NCBI GenBank assembly: GCA_963995505.1
Contig: OZ023199.1
Span: 8,663,373 to 8,727,372 of the forward strand
Direction: 5' to 3'
DNA length: 64,000 nt
Source: Hypericum androsaemum
Lineage: Eukaryota > Streptophyta > Magnoliopsida > Malpighiales > Hypericaceae
Shown: positions 46,698 through 59,405 of the stretch, piece after piece
Layout: every line of letters begins with the position of its first letter
How positions within the stretch are numbered: the first letter of the stretch is position 1
Made by a program: the position numbers and the translations under genes
Notes under the pieces: generated by a model
Told to the model about the DNA's origin: nothing
The model's input: only the letters and a program-made list of their open reading frames with translations
The model's database searches: none

Positions 46698-48554
46698 GCC
46701 TTAAATTTTCTCTATGATAGGATGTGGAAAAAAATACTTAGTTGGAAGCAAAGATTGATGTCTTTGGCTGGTCGTGAAGTGTTGTTGAAGTCTGTTTTGG
46801 CTGCCATTCCCTGTTATACGATGTAGTACTTGCTTCTCCCTGTCACCTTTTGCTCTAAGCTTAACAGTTTATTAGCAAATTTTTGGTGGTTAGGTGATGG
46901 AGATGGCAAGAAGATCCATTGGTTGAGCTGGGAGAAACTTACTTGCTCTAAGGCTAAGGGAGGTTTAGGCTTCAAAGACCTGCACTTATTTAATATTTTT
47001 CTTCTTGCTAAGCAAGTTTGGAGACTACTCTCGAATCCCAACTACCTATGTTTCAAAATTTTGAAAGGTCTTTATTTTCATGATACAAATCTTTTGAATG
47101 CAACCAAAGGGTTTAGACCTTCCTAGATGTGGTCAAGCTTGATCAAGGGCAAGCAGGCTCTTCGGGATGGTATTTTATCCAGAATTGGTAATGGCAACTC
47201 AACGAGAATTTGGCTGGACCCTTGGCTGCCAACTTTACCTAATGCTAGGGTCTTTGACAGGCCCTATGTTCATCCTCATATTTCTCTTGTCTCTGACTTA
47301 ATTTCACGTTCCACTACGAGTTGGAAGTTGGACTTAATTCACGATCTTTTTAATTCGGATGAACAAAGGGCTATTACTGATATTGTTCTTTGCAGGTCTC
47401 GATGTCAAGACAAGATTATTTTGAGATATTGCAAAGATGGTGATTATACAGTCAAACGTGGGTACCAGGTTCTTAAATCATAACATGATTCGGTAAGACT
47501 TGCGACGATTCAATTGATTCCCTTTGATCCTGGAATTTGGAATCGTATCTGGAAGCTCAAGGTACCTCCTAAAATCTAAAACTTTATATGGCGTTTGGCT
47601 AAGAATGGAGTTGCCACGGCTGCAAATCTCCACCGTAGGAACTTGGCTCAGTCTTCGATTTGCCAAGTTTGTTTTGAAAAGGATGAATCTATCTTACATA
47701 TGCTTTTTGGATGCTTGCATGCTCGGGCATCCTGGCTTTGTAGTCCTTTTGGTTACTTGTTTATTCCTGCTGTACATTCTACGTTTCTGGTTTGTCTGAA
47801 TTCTGTTTTTGATGTTCTGAACATTGGTGATGCAGATTCCTTTATTCCTTTTGCTATGCACTTGTGTTGGAGCTTATGGCTTTCTAGGAATAAGTACTTT
47901 ATGGAAGGTGTTAGTATTGATCCTTCTTTGACTACTGCCCGTGCATCTCATTACTCCAATAAATTTTTGCAGTTAACAGGTACTTTATCTGGGGATCATC
48001 TACCATGTGGATCTCAATAAATTTCGTGGATGGTGCCTGAAAGGGGGATCCTGAAATTCAATTGTGATGCGTCTTGGACGGAGGCCTCGTCTCCTACCGG
48101 GATCGCTATAATTGCAAAAAAATTTCGAGGCCTTGCATCTGCGGGTCAGCATGATACTATTATCGCTCGCTCTCCTCTTGAAGCTGAGTTGCGGGCTATT
48201 GACTTGGATGTCTCTCTAATCCAGTGCGAACACCCTTTTGTGTACTCGGTTATCAAGACAGATTGCAGCTTAGTTGTGGCCTTCGTAACCGAGTCTGATT
48301 CTCGCGTCCACTGAGAGGTTGAGATATTGGTCAGGAACATTCGTCACTCACTTTCCCTTTTACCTTGGTGCAAGCTTTCTCTTATTTCCCGTCGCCAAAA
48401 TGTGGTGGCTGATTGGGTTGCAAAATAATGTAGACTACGCTTGCTCTCATGTAATTAGTTATTCTCTCATCCAGTTGAACTAGATGTTCTCTTGTTTTCA
48501 GACTTTCCTACATGATTAATATATTTTGGTGTGCTATTTTTCTCCAAAAAAAAA
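46698..48554 (+). mobile_element. 5'-truncated LINE (non-LTR retrotransposon)
   Basis: The perfect 14-bp target duplication GACGCTCTTACCTT lies at 46684-46697 and 48555-48568, and the insert ends in poly(A). Coding remnants run in order: the end of reverse transcriptase (SWKQRLMSLAGREVLLKSVL; FWWLGDGDGKKIHWLSWEKL; GGLGFKDLHLFNIFLLAKQ), the zf-RVT region (IWRLAKNGVATAANLHRRNL; ICQVCFEKDESILHMLFGC), and an RNase H domain near 48050-48420 (FNCDASWTE; SPLEAELRAIDLD). Stops at 46826, near 47124 and 47480 and a further break at 48312 make it inactive. It lacks ORF1 and the endonuclease. Confidence 0.9.
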
Positions 48555-48906
48555 GACGCTCTTACCTTTCCAGTAGCCCAGGCAGGAAGATCCTTTTGAA
48601 CCTAAGATGCTAGGCAATAATATAATTAAAATTAAAAAATGTATTATCTTTCCAGAAATAATAACTAGATTGAGGAGGTACTCTTTATTAGGTATATTTT
48701 AGCTTAAATTGTGGATATTAGCTCCTATTCATCTGTGTATGATGATTCCGACACTGAGAATTATTTTCAGTTGCTGTTTTAGTAAAAAAAAAAAGGGGAA
48801 AATTTTGTCATGATTATCATTTACATGGAAGCGGATTTTGGTACTGGTAACGTAAGTTTATTAGTACCATTTTGCTCGAATCTGAACCATTGATTTAAAA
48901 TTTTGA

Positions 48907-49317
48907 ATGGTTTTGATTTCATGCGTGCGTCTGACTTTTTATTCACGGAAGATTACAATTTTGCCCTCGCTCCTTCAAAACGAAGCTGTCCTCCTTGGTT
49001 TCCCCTTCCCGCTTGCGACGAGGAGAGCCCCCCAGATGAAAACCGAGCTTGACGGAGCAGACTTTTATCCATTAAGGAGCACCGCCGGCAGCCAAGCAAG
49101 CTCCCGACGAACCTCTTCACCGACCCGGGTTCGTGATTCTGTCAGCGAGTTCACGCTGGTGGAGCCGGAGACTATGAGGAAGATGTTCTCCGGTGAGCTG
49201 GGGCCCGACAGGGACTTCATCATATACATCCGCCATTTCAACCCCACCGGCTTCAACCTCGGTCACCAGATGGCCGCTCTCGAAGACACTGACCGCTTAT
49301 TGCACTGCCAGCGATAA
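48907..49317 (+). CDS. Unidentified GC-rich open frame, possible captured gene fragment
   Basis: The 136-codon frame is richer in GC than its surroundings. From the internal Met at 49036 it reads MKTELDGADFYPLRSTAGSQ, then a Ser/Arg-rich linker, FTLVEPETMRKMFSGELGPD and RDFIIYIRHFNPTGFNLGHQ. No family was recognised. It is flanked by retroelements, and the right side lacks a splice donor in frame. Either a short host gene or an exon moved by an element is possible. Confidence 0.3.
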   Translation: MVLISCVRLTFYSRKITILPSLLQNEAVLLGFPFPLATRRAPQMKTELDGADFYPLRSTAGSQASSRRTSSPTRVRDSVSEFTLVEPETMRKMFSGELGPDRDFIIYIRHFNPTGFNLGHQMAALEDTDRLLHCQR

Positions 49318-49649
49318 TTTTCTATTATTAATTAGACAACGTTTGTTTCGCCATAAATATTTTACCGAAAAATGACCTCTTTTATTTGTAAATGGAAGTT
49401 GTTTGCTTGTCGGAGAGAACTAATTATTTATATCAAGATGAGTAGCAAACAAGAAGAGGAGGAGGAGTTGCTCCAGGCTTGGAGGGCCGGTGGGCTGCCG
49501 AGATTCTGCCTCAAGTTGAGGAGGGGACTCCTCTGCCGTCGACAATGAGTTTGTCCCTTCCTCGCTCGCCTCCATCTTCCCTGTCCTCCGCGTCAAAATT
49601 TGTAAGAACTTTTTGATGAGGTTATGACCCAACTGTCTTCCTCAGCTTC

Positions 49650-49814
49650 TTCATATCTGGTCTTCTGACCTCCTCGTGTACTGCCATAGTCCACCTAGAA
49701 ACTTACTATAACATTAGTTGCTCTAGGCATTCAAGTGTCACCAAGTGTGTATCAATACCACTGTTGTACTCTGCTGTAATACTCATTGAACAAAGAAATA
49801 TACAAGTATTAACA
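49650..49814 (+). repeat. 5' LTR (3' part) of the second copia element
   Basis: Ends ATTAACA at 49814, directly before the primer-binding site TGGTATTAGAGC (49815-49826). The left limit could not be fixed, since no other LTR copy is present. Confidence 0.5.
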
Positions 49815-52800
49815 TGGTATTAGAGCTTTCTCTGTTCTAATCGAACTGCTCCTGCCTTTTTCTTCTCTCTGTTCTTCTTTATTCCTGTCATCATGTCTAC
49901 CAAAATTGAGCTATCTATTCCTCAGTTCAAGCAACTCCTGACCTCTAAAAATTACCTCTTATGGAAGCTACAACTCGAGCCCATGCTCTGAAGCAATGGT
50001 TTATACCATCATGTTGATGGTTCCTCTGTCATTCCATCTCCAATGACCCTAGCCACTGACATTGAGGCCACGTCGTCCCTCACCTCTGAAGAAGTCACTT
50101 CTGCTAAACCTGCTCTGGTTCCTAACCCTGCCTACGAGACCTGGTACCAGGAGGACCAAAAAGTCATGTCGTTGATTACCTTCTCAATCTCCAATGAACT
50201 CCTCACTCAGATTGTCAGATGTGAAACTGCTCGAGAAGCCTGGCAACGCCTTGCCCTGGTCTATGCTGTAAGCTCTCGGTCCCATATCAAGCAAATTTGC
50301 ACCGCCATTAATGGCCTTCACAAGGGGACAGATTTTGTCAATGCTTATCTCCTTCGTGCCAAAATCCTAGGAGACCAATTGGCTACATTTGGTGCTCCGA
50401 TGGCTGAGGATGACTTGGTCGATCACATTCTAGCTGGTCTCCCAGAGGACTACCGGCCCTTCGTTCGCAACGTTGAGTCTCGCAACTAATCAATCTCTCT
50501 CACCACCCTTCACGCCCAATTGCTCAGTGAAGAGATGAATTTGTAGCGATTTAATTTGCCCTCCTCCGACATGGTTCCTTCTGCCAACTTTGGTGCCCAG
50601 ACTGGTGGGTGCCGCAGTGGTTCTTCTCGTGGCGGCCAAAACTTCTCCTGTGGCAGTCGCGGACACTCTAGAGGTCGAGGGTCCTCCCGGCCCGATTCTT
50701 CTGGTGGGTGGAATGACGGGCCACCCAATTACCATAGTGGGGCCGACATTTTGGGCTCTTGCCCTTCTACTAATATGATAGGCCGTAGGCCTAATGGTCT
50801 AAGAAGGGAGGGCAGCAGCTAATTTAGGCCTGGCACTAACTCAGAAGTTCAATGTCACAATTGTCGTGGCTTTGGACATATTTTTTGCTACTGCCCTTCA
50901 GCCCGATGCTCTAATCGGTCTGCCCCACAGGTCCATCATGCCTATTCTCCTCGGGACTCTCAATGGATACTAAACTCGAGAATAATTCATCACTTAACGT
51001 CAGATCTCGGTCAGTTAGCCATCCTATCCGAATATTCGGGCTCAGATGAAGTCACCTTTGGTAATGGCCAATCTCTTCCTATTTCGTCCACTGGTCATTT
51101 GTCGTTTCCCTTGTCCAACTCTCATATTTCGTTATCTAATGTTCTACATGTTCCTAATGCCAGCACTAACTTGATTTTGTTTAGTGTGTTGACTCGTGAT
51201 AATCCTGTTATTATTGAGTTTTGAGGAAACCATTTTTTCGTGAAGGATCGGGTTACAAAGGCAATCCTCTACCAAGGCCAGAGTAACAATGGGCTCTACT
51301 CTCTCCCAATCCAGTCCCCTCTACCTCGTGTCAATGTTGCGTCCATCATTCTGTCCCTTGATCTCTGGCATTAGCGGCTTGTTCATGCTGGTTTTTCAGT
51401 CGTCAAATCTGCTCTTTGCAATGTGTCTATTTCCTTTTCCAATAAGCGTCTATCGTCTGTCTGTCATAGATGTGGTGTCAATAAAATCCACAAACTTCCA
51501 TTTTCAGCGTCTTTCTTTCAAGCATCGGGTCCCTTAGACCTCATCTGTAGTGATGTTTGGGGTCCTTCTCCTGTTTGTTCTTCTGGCGGTTTGTGTTATT
51601 ATGTCATTTTCTATGACCATTTTAGTAAGTTTATTTGGTTATATTTTTTGCGTTGTAAATCCGAGTTGCTTGCTGTCTTTATAAAATTCTGTACTCAAGT
51701 TGAAAAATACTTTGGCCGTCCTATAAAGCAATTTCAATCTGACTGGGGGGAGAATACCAGCCACTTCATTCTTATTTTTCTGATCATGGCATTATACATC
51801 GGGTTTCTTGTCCTTATACACCTGAACAACATGGGTGTGCCAAATGTAAGCATCGCCATGTCGTCGAAACAGGACTTGCATTAATACATCATGCTGCCTT
51901 TCCTCTAAAATTTTGACATCTTATTTTTTACTCTGCTGCCTATCTTATCAATCGCATGCCCACACCTCTCCTAATAAATATTTCACCCTATGAAAAACTT
52001 TTTAATGAAGCTCCACCCTTAACTCATTTACGTGTTATTGGCTATTTATGTTACCTATGGCTTCGCCCATATGCAAAAAATAAACTTGAACCCCGCTCCT
52101 CCCCTTGTATTTTCCTTGGGTACAGCAAGCAACATAAGGGTTATCGATGCTTTGATTTTATTTCCTCTCATTTTCATATTTCCCGTCATGTCATTTTTGA
52201 TGAGTCTGTCCTTCCTTTTCAGGATCTGACTTCAGTGAAGAATCGTGTCCTGAACTCTAGTATCCCTGAGACACCTCCCGCCTCCTTGATGGATATCACA
52301 AGCTTATTTTTATTACAGACGTCAATGGCCCCACCTGGCCCTTCGGTCCAGCCTGCTCCTCCTTCTACTGGGCCTGACCAGCCCACTTTACCATCTGCTG
52401 GGCCACCCTCGGTTGATGGGCCCGACCAACCTACTAATCTTTCACCTGCTCTGCCTACTTCACCTCATGTTGGGCCGCCTCTACCATCTGGCCTCAGGAT
52501 TCTGCACCGCCAGAAGTACTACCCTGGCCCCTCCTTATATATTCCCATCAACCTTCAGCCAAGTCTCCACCATTAGTGCCCACCGCTCCTACATCTGGTC
52601 ATCCGATGGTTACTTGTTCAAATTTGGGAATGCTACCACCTAAAGCACATGTTGCCACCGGTCCCTCGGTTTTTGCTACTCCAATGTGTTATTCCAAAGC
52701 CCTCTGTGATCCTAATTGGAGGCGGGCAATGGCTGAGGAGATTATGACACTATTACAGAATGGCACGTGGATCATTGTTCCTCTTAATCCACGATACAAT

Positions 52801-53978
52801 GTTTTGGGCAATAAGTGGGTTTTTTGCGTTAAGCAATACGTTGATGGTTCAATTTCCCCTTACAAGGCTCGCTTAGTGGCGAAAGGGTTCCAACAACGGC
52901 CGGGTATTGACTTCACCAAAACCTTCAGTCTTGTGATCAAACCAACGACAGTTTGACTGATTTTATCTCTTGCCGTGGCTGGTAACTGGCTCATTCGACA
53001 ACTAGATGTGTCAAAAGCTTTCCTCTATGGTTCTCTTTTCGAGCATGTCTACATGCTGCAGCCACTTGGTCTTGCTGATCTGGACAGGCCTTGACATGTT
53101 TGCTGTTTGAAAAAGTTGTTATATGGTCTTAAGCAAGCTCCTCGGGCCTGGTTCCATTATCTACGAGATGCACTATGTTTGTTTGGCTTTTGGGGTTCCC
53201 ATACAAACACTTCCCTCTTTTTCCTTCGTTGAGGACGATTTTGCATATTTGTATTGATTTATGTCGATGACATCTTGGTCACCGGTAATGATCTGCATCT
53301 CTTGACGTCTCTCTTGGAGTTCTTGCAGACTCGCTTTTTGATAAAGGATCTTGGATGTCTTTGCTACTTTCTCAGGTTGGAGGCTACTCAAATGCCTCGT
53401 GGGTTGTTCTTAAACCAGGGCGAATATATTGCTGACATCTTGGCCAAAGCAAAGATGATGGGCTGCAACACGCTTACTACTCTAGCTATCCTAGCCAATA
53501 CGAACCTGCCCACTGATGACAACTGTGATGAGGAGTTATATCGCCAAGTCGTAGGCTCATTGCAGTATCTTGGTGTTACGAGGCTCGAGATTGCGTATGC
53601 CATTGGTCGTGCTTCCCAGTTTATGCATAGTCCTACTCCAGAACGGTGGGCCGCTGTCAAGCGCATTCTCTGCTACCTTTGCTGTACATCGTACTATGGT
53701 CTTTTTCTTCAGCCATCTCGTTCGCACTCCATCTCTAGTTATTCAGATGCTGACTGGGGTAGTTGTCCCCTTGATCGCCCATCTACGATTGGTTACGTTG
53801 TCTTTCTCGACCACAATTTGTTTCTTGTACCTCTCGCAAGCAACGATCTGTCCCCCGCTCCTCCACGGAAGTGGAATACCGTGCTCTAGCGACACTCGCA
53901 TCAAAAATTATCTGGATTCAGTCATTGCTTCAGGAGATTGGCCTGCCATGTTCCACGCGTCCGACTTTGTGGTCAAAT
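49815..53978 (+). pseudogene. Copia-type retrotransposon, degenerate and 3'-truncated
   Basis: In order: primer site; gag (49905-50550, with FKQLLTSKNYLLWKLQLEPM and an AWQRLALVYAVSSRS core); a Cys/His-rich segment near 50850-50900; a protease whose active-site LDSGAT is replaced by LNSRII; and integrase (DLICSDVWGPSP; DHFSKFIWLY; FQSDWGENTS). Reverse transcriptase follows (KARLVAKGFQQRPGIDFTKT; YVDDILVTGND), then RNase H (SYSDADWGSCPLDRPSTIGY). Numerous stops and frameshifts break it into more than ten pieces. It stops within the last helix, after LPCSTRPTLWS at about 53978, and no 3' LTR follows. Confidence 0.88.
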
Positions 53979-54700
53979 AGTGGCAAAAATTTAACCTAGC
54001 ACAAGACAAAATCAACAAAGAGATTGTGTCAAATTGGTTAACAAAGCCCAAAACTATTACTCAAAGCCACCAAAGCCTCCCTTCAACATCCCAGGATCAA
54101 TCCCAATTCCTGGCCCAAAAGTCCAAAATATAGGCTCTCCTAGCCCAAGCAGCAACTGAAAAAGACTACTTTGCCATTATGGGCCAACTCATGACAGCAA
54201 AGTCATCCGCTTCATCATCAACCCATGACATCGAAGAAAATGAACCCGTCATCTCCTTGGGTGACGATGATGATGACTATTTTGGCCTCTTATGAGGATA
54301 GAATAAAAGACTATCAACATGGTGGAGCCCAGCCACCAGAAAAGCAACGATCGACTATTAACGACTATCAACGTGGTGGACCCCAGCCACCGAAAAGCAA
54401 CGGTCGAAAGCAGCAACGACCAACTATCAACGACTATCAACGTGGTAGACCCCAGCCACCGAAAAGCAACAGTCGAAAGCAACGACAACACAGAGATTCC
54501 TTATGTCCCCTATGGCCCCCTATTGTACTCAGGACTTCCTCTCCCTATATAAGGAGGAGCCCTCTATTGTAAAGATCAGAGTGTAGTTGAGGGAGAACCA
54601 TATAGCCAGTCTCGGATAAGGATTCCTCTTCCTCTTCCCTGTTCACTGTAATCCTCCTCTTCCTTCCTCTCATTTGTATCTCTGTTATTTATTTAAATTC
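53979..54700 (+). mobile_element. Possible pararetrovirus-like or LTR promoter fragment
   Basis: An open stretch to 54294 is polar, rich in Lys, Gln and Ser, and ends in an Asp-rich run then YFGLL. It is followed by 3-4 copies of a ~55-bp repeat with TATCAACGTGGTGGACCCC (54310-54490). A TATA box (CTATATAAGGAGGAGCCC, 54542-54559) and a pyrimidine-rich leader follow. A terminal coding piece, an upstream repeat array and a strong TATA box recall the end and promoter region of caulimovirid endogenous pararetroviruses. No reverse transcriptase, coat or movement domain is present to prove it. An LTR of another retroelement is the main alternative. Confidence 0.35.
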
Positions 54701-54715
54701 TTATTTTTAATATTG

Positions 54716-54735
54716 TTTATATATATATATATATT
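54716..54735. repeat. (TA)n microsatellite
   Basis: About nine TA dinucleotides. Confidence 0.8.
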
Positions 54736-54987
54736 TCTATGTTTATTAAATCAAATAATCTCAATACTCATATAGTTTAATCTTTTAACTTTTAATACAT
54801 CTGTATTCTTGTGCTCAACTTATTAAATAAAAAAATTTCAATCTTCTAGAAGACACCATGAAGAATTTACCACTAAAAAATAGCTTGAAAATTTTGGACT
54901 TAGATTACAGACTGTGGCAGCGAGCCTAACGCCCAACTTACATATAAACTCTTATTCTTAGAAATTTCACCATATGTTCACACTATA

Positions 54988-56656
54988 TGTCACGCCCCAG
55001 AAATTAGGCATGCCAACCTCCACGGAGTAAAATCTCCGTAAGGCACTTTTATTCCTCGAAATTTGAAATAAGTCCAAAGGAAATTCGATAACATACTAAT
55101 GAATTCGAAAACAAAACGTATTGTCTTAAATATTGAAAATGTGTTGCCCTAAGTCTAGGGATGCATGACCTCGCCTCAAATCCTCACACCCGATCTGCCC
55201 CCGAAGCATCTGAAATAAAAATGCGTATTTTGATGAGATTACGCAACTCAGTAAGCCGAATTCAACAAGACAGTCACATCAAACAGAACGATCAGATACA
55301 AACACAACAATCAGATTCTAGACATTAACAGACGCAACTCCGGAGTACGACTATCGGGAACCTGTGAGGCACAGAAGACAAATCCTTAACGCTAAAGGCA
55401 CAGAAACGAAAGGACAGTCTCACCACAGGGCATAGATATCACCGGTGCTCACATAGAGTATGAAATCATCCAGAGTACTCTACGGGCACAGAAGCACCGG
55501 GATAATCCCGACCAGAACAGACAGAATCCTTTCGGATAGACAGTAACAGTAACAGTAACAGTAACGAACTCATACAAAAACAGACAGAATACATACAGTT
55601 TCAGATACAAGAAGCAGAATACATACGAACAGAATCCAATACGTATGTGCAGAACATAATACATATAGACAGATCTCATACGGAACATACATAAACATGT
55701 ACGAAAGACATAAACATGCACAGTACCCCCAGTTAAGGATTTTAATTAATCTATGATTTATTAAGCCATGTACAGTAGCCTAGCATTTTCCATATACTAA
55801 TAGGTGAGAAGTATTTATATAATGGTAATAGCTATGAACCATGGTTTGCAATTTTAATGTTTTCAATTAATTTACCCATAGGTCAGTAGCCACGAACTAA
55901 ACGCAGTCACAAGATCATCAATAGAACCCACGTACAGCTTCACCAATTAAAGTAGATTTAATACACCAATTGTCGTAGCCATGAACAAGATCGTAGTAGC
56001 CACCTCTTATCTTAATCGCATAAAAGACAAACAATAACCATCTACTAACAAAACTAATCAACACAAAGAAATCGTCCACTGTTTGCGAGACCATGGCATA
56101 CAATAAACATTATTAAATTCATCGAGCACAAGCCATACCCTGTAACGATCGGTTAACATATTATACATACATAGGATCTCGAATTATAGCACATAAGAAC
56201 AGGGACAGTGATACATAAATCACGAACTCTATGAACAGTTAGGATTTTCATAATCCAATTAAAACTTTAGCATATCCAGGAATCAGAAAAAAGGCCAATT
56301 CAATTCTATAGTGAAATGAGATTCGAACTTACCTCGTCTCTCGTTTCGTTACTTCACGTAACCACTAACACCGATGTTCCCTGCGGATTCCTACAGGTCC
56401 TTCGGATTTTCTAACGTCTCGGGACACATTGTTGAGGTCGTCCCCGTCCCTTGACTCGCCTGGATCGGTCTCCTCGCCTAGTAGGAGGCAAAAAACGGGA
56501 TTTCAGAAAGTGGGGTTAGGGTTTCTGTCAATCCTCCTTATATAGGCACAACTTTAGGGTTTTTAGGTTGGCAAATTACAAACTGGTACCTGGTGAATTT
56601 CAGTTCAGTCCCCTACTAGTTTGGAATATTTCTATTTTAATTTCTTGATCTTTACA
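54988..56656 (-). repeat. Solo LTR, probably Ty3/gypsy (Tekay/Del-like)
   Basis: Bounded by TGTCACGCCCC at 54988 and CTTTACA at 56656, with the 5-bp target duplication CTATA on both sides (54983-54987 and 56657-56661). On the minus strand it starts TGTAAAGATCAAG, has a TATA signal (CCTATATAAGG) near 56540, and ends GGGGCGTGACA. That ending is widespread in plant gypsy LTRs from general knowledge. No internal coding region is present. A (CAGTAA)n run lies at 55541-55566. Confidence 0.7.
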
Positions 56657-56739
56657 CTATATACCTCAACTTTTAAAAAAATTATCTGGCAAAAATCTAG
56701 ATTAATTATTTGCTAAAAATATGACTAATTTATTATGGC

Positions 56740-57579
56740 ATGAACATGTATATATAAATCACAAGTATTATAATAGAAAAGAGTAAGAGTAGCTTACAAC
56801 ACATTTTAGGAAAAGTATAAAATATCGTATACTCTAAGGTGCGAGACTTCGTATTGAATCCTGGATGAGACCACAACAAGTCATGTGCCCTTAAACTCTT
56901 GTTACCTGCCTTATAGCTCCAGGCCTTTAAGGGTAAGAGAGTTCCCAAGGTACAATGCTCAATCATGTGAACAATAGAAAGCACTATTCAACACATTTAT
57001 GAACCTTTCAAGGTTGCAGAATTCTGACACTATGCAAGAATGAAATGCGCTAATCTAGGGGGAGAGAGGAGAGTATAAAACTCAATGTGAGTTTTGTTGT
57101 GTATTTGAAATGAGAGTAGCAGGTCCCTTTTTATAGGATATATTTTGAGACAACAATAAATTCTCAAATAATAGCGGTTATTAAATCTCCCTATTAACTA
57201 TGGTCAATAAATGAGCTGTTACAGCCATTAACGCTCCTCATAAACCACATTCAATAAATAAGCAGTTACGGGAGTCATAAATCTTAAATTCATGATGATC
57301 AGTAAAAATAGTTCAACTTTGAAGCCAATTTACATTCACACCGAGAATTAATCTTTCACAAGTTTCATTTATCATTACGAAACTTTCTAAACAGATTTAA
57401 TATTGATCTCTTAAACACCCAAAATCAATAGGTATGATCTGTATTACAATTAACTCAATGTTCCCAAGAGATAATATTTAATCAGAATCAACTTTCTTAT
57501 TAACCTCTCAGGCTCAAGCCCAACATAAACCTTTGTTGGGCCAACCTCCTCTTTGGATTAAAAATCCAATTCTCCAACA
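56740..57579 (-). repeat. 3' LTR of the third copia element
   Basis: On the minus strand a purine tract (ATATGGGTGAA) meets TGTTGGAGAATTGG at 57579, the normal polypurine-tract/LTR junction. The far end (…TTCA at about 56740) is a best guess. The copia C-terminus lies 600 bp upstream in the same orientation. Confidence 0.65.
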
Positions 57580-57604
57580 TTCACCCATATGATTGTAATT
57601 GGCT

Positions 57605-57635
57605 AATATGATATGATATGATATGATATGAGCCT
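57605..57635. repeat. (ATATG)n microsatellite
   Basis: About six tandem ATATG units just inside the element relative to the LTR. Confidence 0.85.
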
Positions 57636-58189
57636 ATCAATTCTACATGCAACTTTAGAGTTCTGCGAGAATTCGTTGCATCACGAAAGGTGGTTGTAAG
57701 TCTTGAACCTTCCTTAGTGAAATAGCTTTGGATATACTTGTAAACCAGTGAATGAGATACCTTGAACTGTTCGATATTTTATGTATACCAAGACAAATGT
57801 ACTCATACAACTCTTTCTCAAACCACTACTTGGTTCTTTCGTTGTTGTTCATTTTGGCCCTGGACTGCCTTGGAAACTTCATCAGATGCTTTAGAGATTT
57901 AGGCCTCAACTCATCTCATAGAATTGGCCCCTTCACATTCGAATATAGATGATCTCTTAAAAGGAGTATCATGCCATACCCCTCTTATATATACTCAAGT
58001 ATAAAGATCATGAAAATCTTATAGCTTTACCTTCCCCTGGACAGGTCTATCACTCTTTCATTATAGGAATAGGTAGGGAACTCAATTTTTCGAGTTCTTT
58101 GTTTTACTCTAGCCTCATAATTCGGTTATCCCATTGAACTCGCAGATCAGGATTTATGATCCAAGTTGGGTTGCATCATTGGTTTATGT

Positions 58190-58378
58190 CATTTCGTGGA
58201 CTTTAATCTCATTCTCCCCGATGATACCTCAACTTGGTTTCTCGTTAGACCTTTAGTTAATAGATCAACGATATTCTCTTTTGACTTTACGTAATTTGAA
58301 GATATCACACCCATTCTCAACAACGTTCTCACATATTTATGTCTACGACGTTTGTGTCTAGACTTTTCATTATACACA
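58190..58378 (-). pseudogene. Copia polyprotein C-terminus, downstream of a Helitron insertion
   Basis: Reads VYNEKSRHKRRRHKYVRTLL, then GVISSNYVKSKENIVDLLTK and a short tail. This is the end of copia RNase H and the Pol terminus. The preceding residues of the same protein are found at 60692 and beyond; joined across the Helitron they read AQNNVYNEKSRH. Confidence 0.88.
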
Positions 58379-58504
58379 CTAGCAAATACGCATGCGCGAT
58401 GCGATTGCCTTTCTGTTTTAAAATCTGTAAAATATATAGTTTGTTGATTTTTGTAAAGCCGTACATGAATTATATGCTCTCTTACATATTTAATTACACT
58501 ATTT

Positions 58505-59085
58505 TCTTTTTTGATTTACCTAAGATGTCATAAAAACTTCTTTATCCACGATATTTTTTATAATTGTTTTTACTTTATCACCAACATTAACTCTCTTGAC
58601 TAACACATTATTGTTCTTGCTTCGAACACCTCTTGAAAGGGCAACATACAACTACACATGGCTGAAGACATGTTCGGGAAACATACTAACCATTCGATCA
58701 TTTAACTTCTCGACATACTCATTCAATGGTGGAATCAATGCCCTGTTAGCTAAGTAATCTCAATCCTTAGAATTATCGGCCAAGTTGGAAAAGATAGCGT
58801 TTATCAATTGAGACACTAAATCTTCGTCAATCCAGGGCATGACCATTTCATATTGAATCTTTATCATGTCATTTGCCAAAGAAGGTCCATGCCCATCACC
58901 AAATGCGAATAAAAAAAACTAATCAAGACATGTCGTTTACTACACGCATATTCGTCTTCAGATGAAAAACCTCTACTTTTCTCCACAAAGGTGACCTGAT
59001 GAGACACCAATCGAAAATTTGCCCCCTTGTAGCTTTTAGTACAATTGGCAAAACATCGCGAAGGGGTTTCTCAGGCAGATTCATA
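58505..59085 (-). pseudogene. Helitron Pif1-like helicase fragment
   Basis: The minus strand reads LRDVLPIVLKATRGQIFDWC, LIRSPLWRKVEVFHLKTNMR, MVMPWIDEDLVSQLINAIFS, NRALIPPLNEYVEKLNDRMV and LYVALSRGVRSKNNNVLVK. These are the C-terminal helicase motifs of plant Helitron RepHel proteins, in order. At least three stops and frame changes occur, and a large deletion joins the NDRMV region to the LYVALSRG motif. The replication initiator (Rep) half is absent. Confidence 0.8.
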
Positions 59086-59179
59086 ATTTCAAAAGAGAAA
59101 TAAGGAAAGATGCAGATTTGAAATTCCTCATAAAAGCAGGGGCATTTCAGGAATTTATAAAATTAGTGAATAAGGTTTT

Positions 59180-59405
59180 CACTGTGGGGGGCTTGGGCCG
59201 CCGCCATGAAGCCGACCACCGAAGTGACCACTGCTGCCCCGACCAGAGAAGGACTGCCCAGCCTACGCACCATGTTCCCCATTGCATATCTTCAGGCCGC
59301 TGTCCCAGGAAAAGAAGGGAGAGGAGTTACAGGAGAGAGAAAGGGATCTGAATCTTGCCGCTGTCCCCGTGTGGCCGCTCACGCTTACCATTTATGTGGA
59401 AGATA
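59180..59405 (+). other. GC-rich segment inside the Helitron, possibly captured
   Basis: Markedly richer in GC than its flanks, with two overlapping open frames on the plus strand; one starts MKPTTEVTTAAPTREGLPSL. No family recognised. Its position inside a Helitron suggests captured host sequence. Confidence 0.3.

Noticed and set aside
50490..50735. Minus-strand frames overlapping the gag region
   Set aside because: Antisense shadows of the Gly/Ser-rich zinc-finger linker of the copia element.
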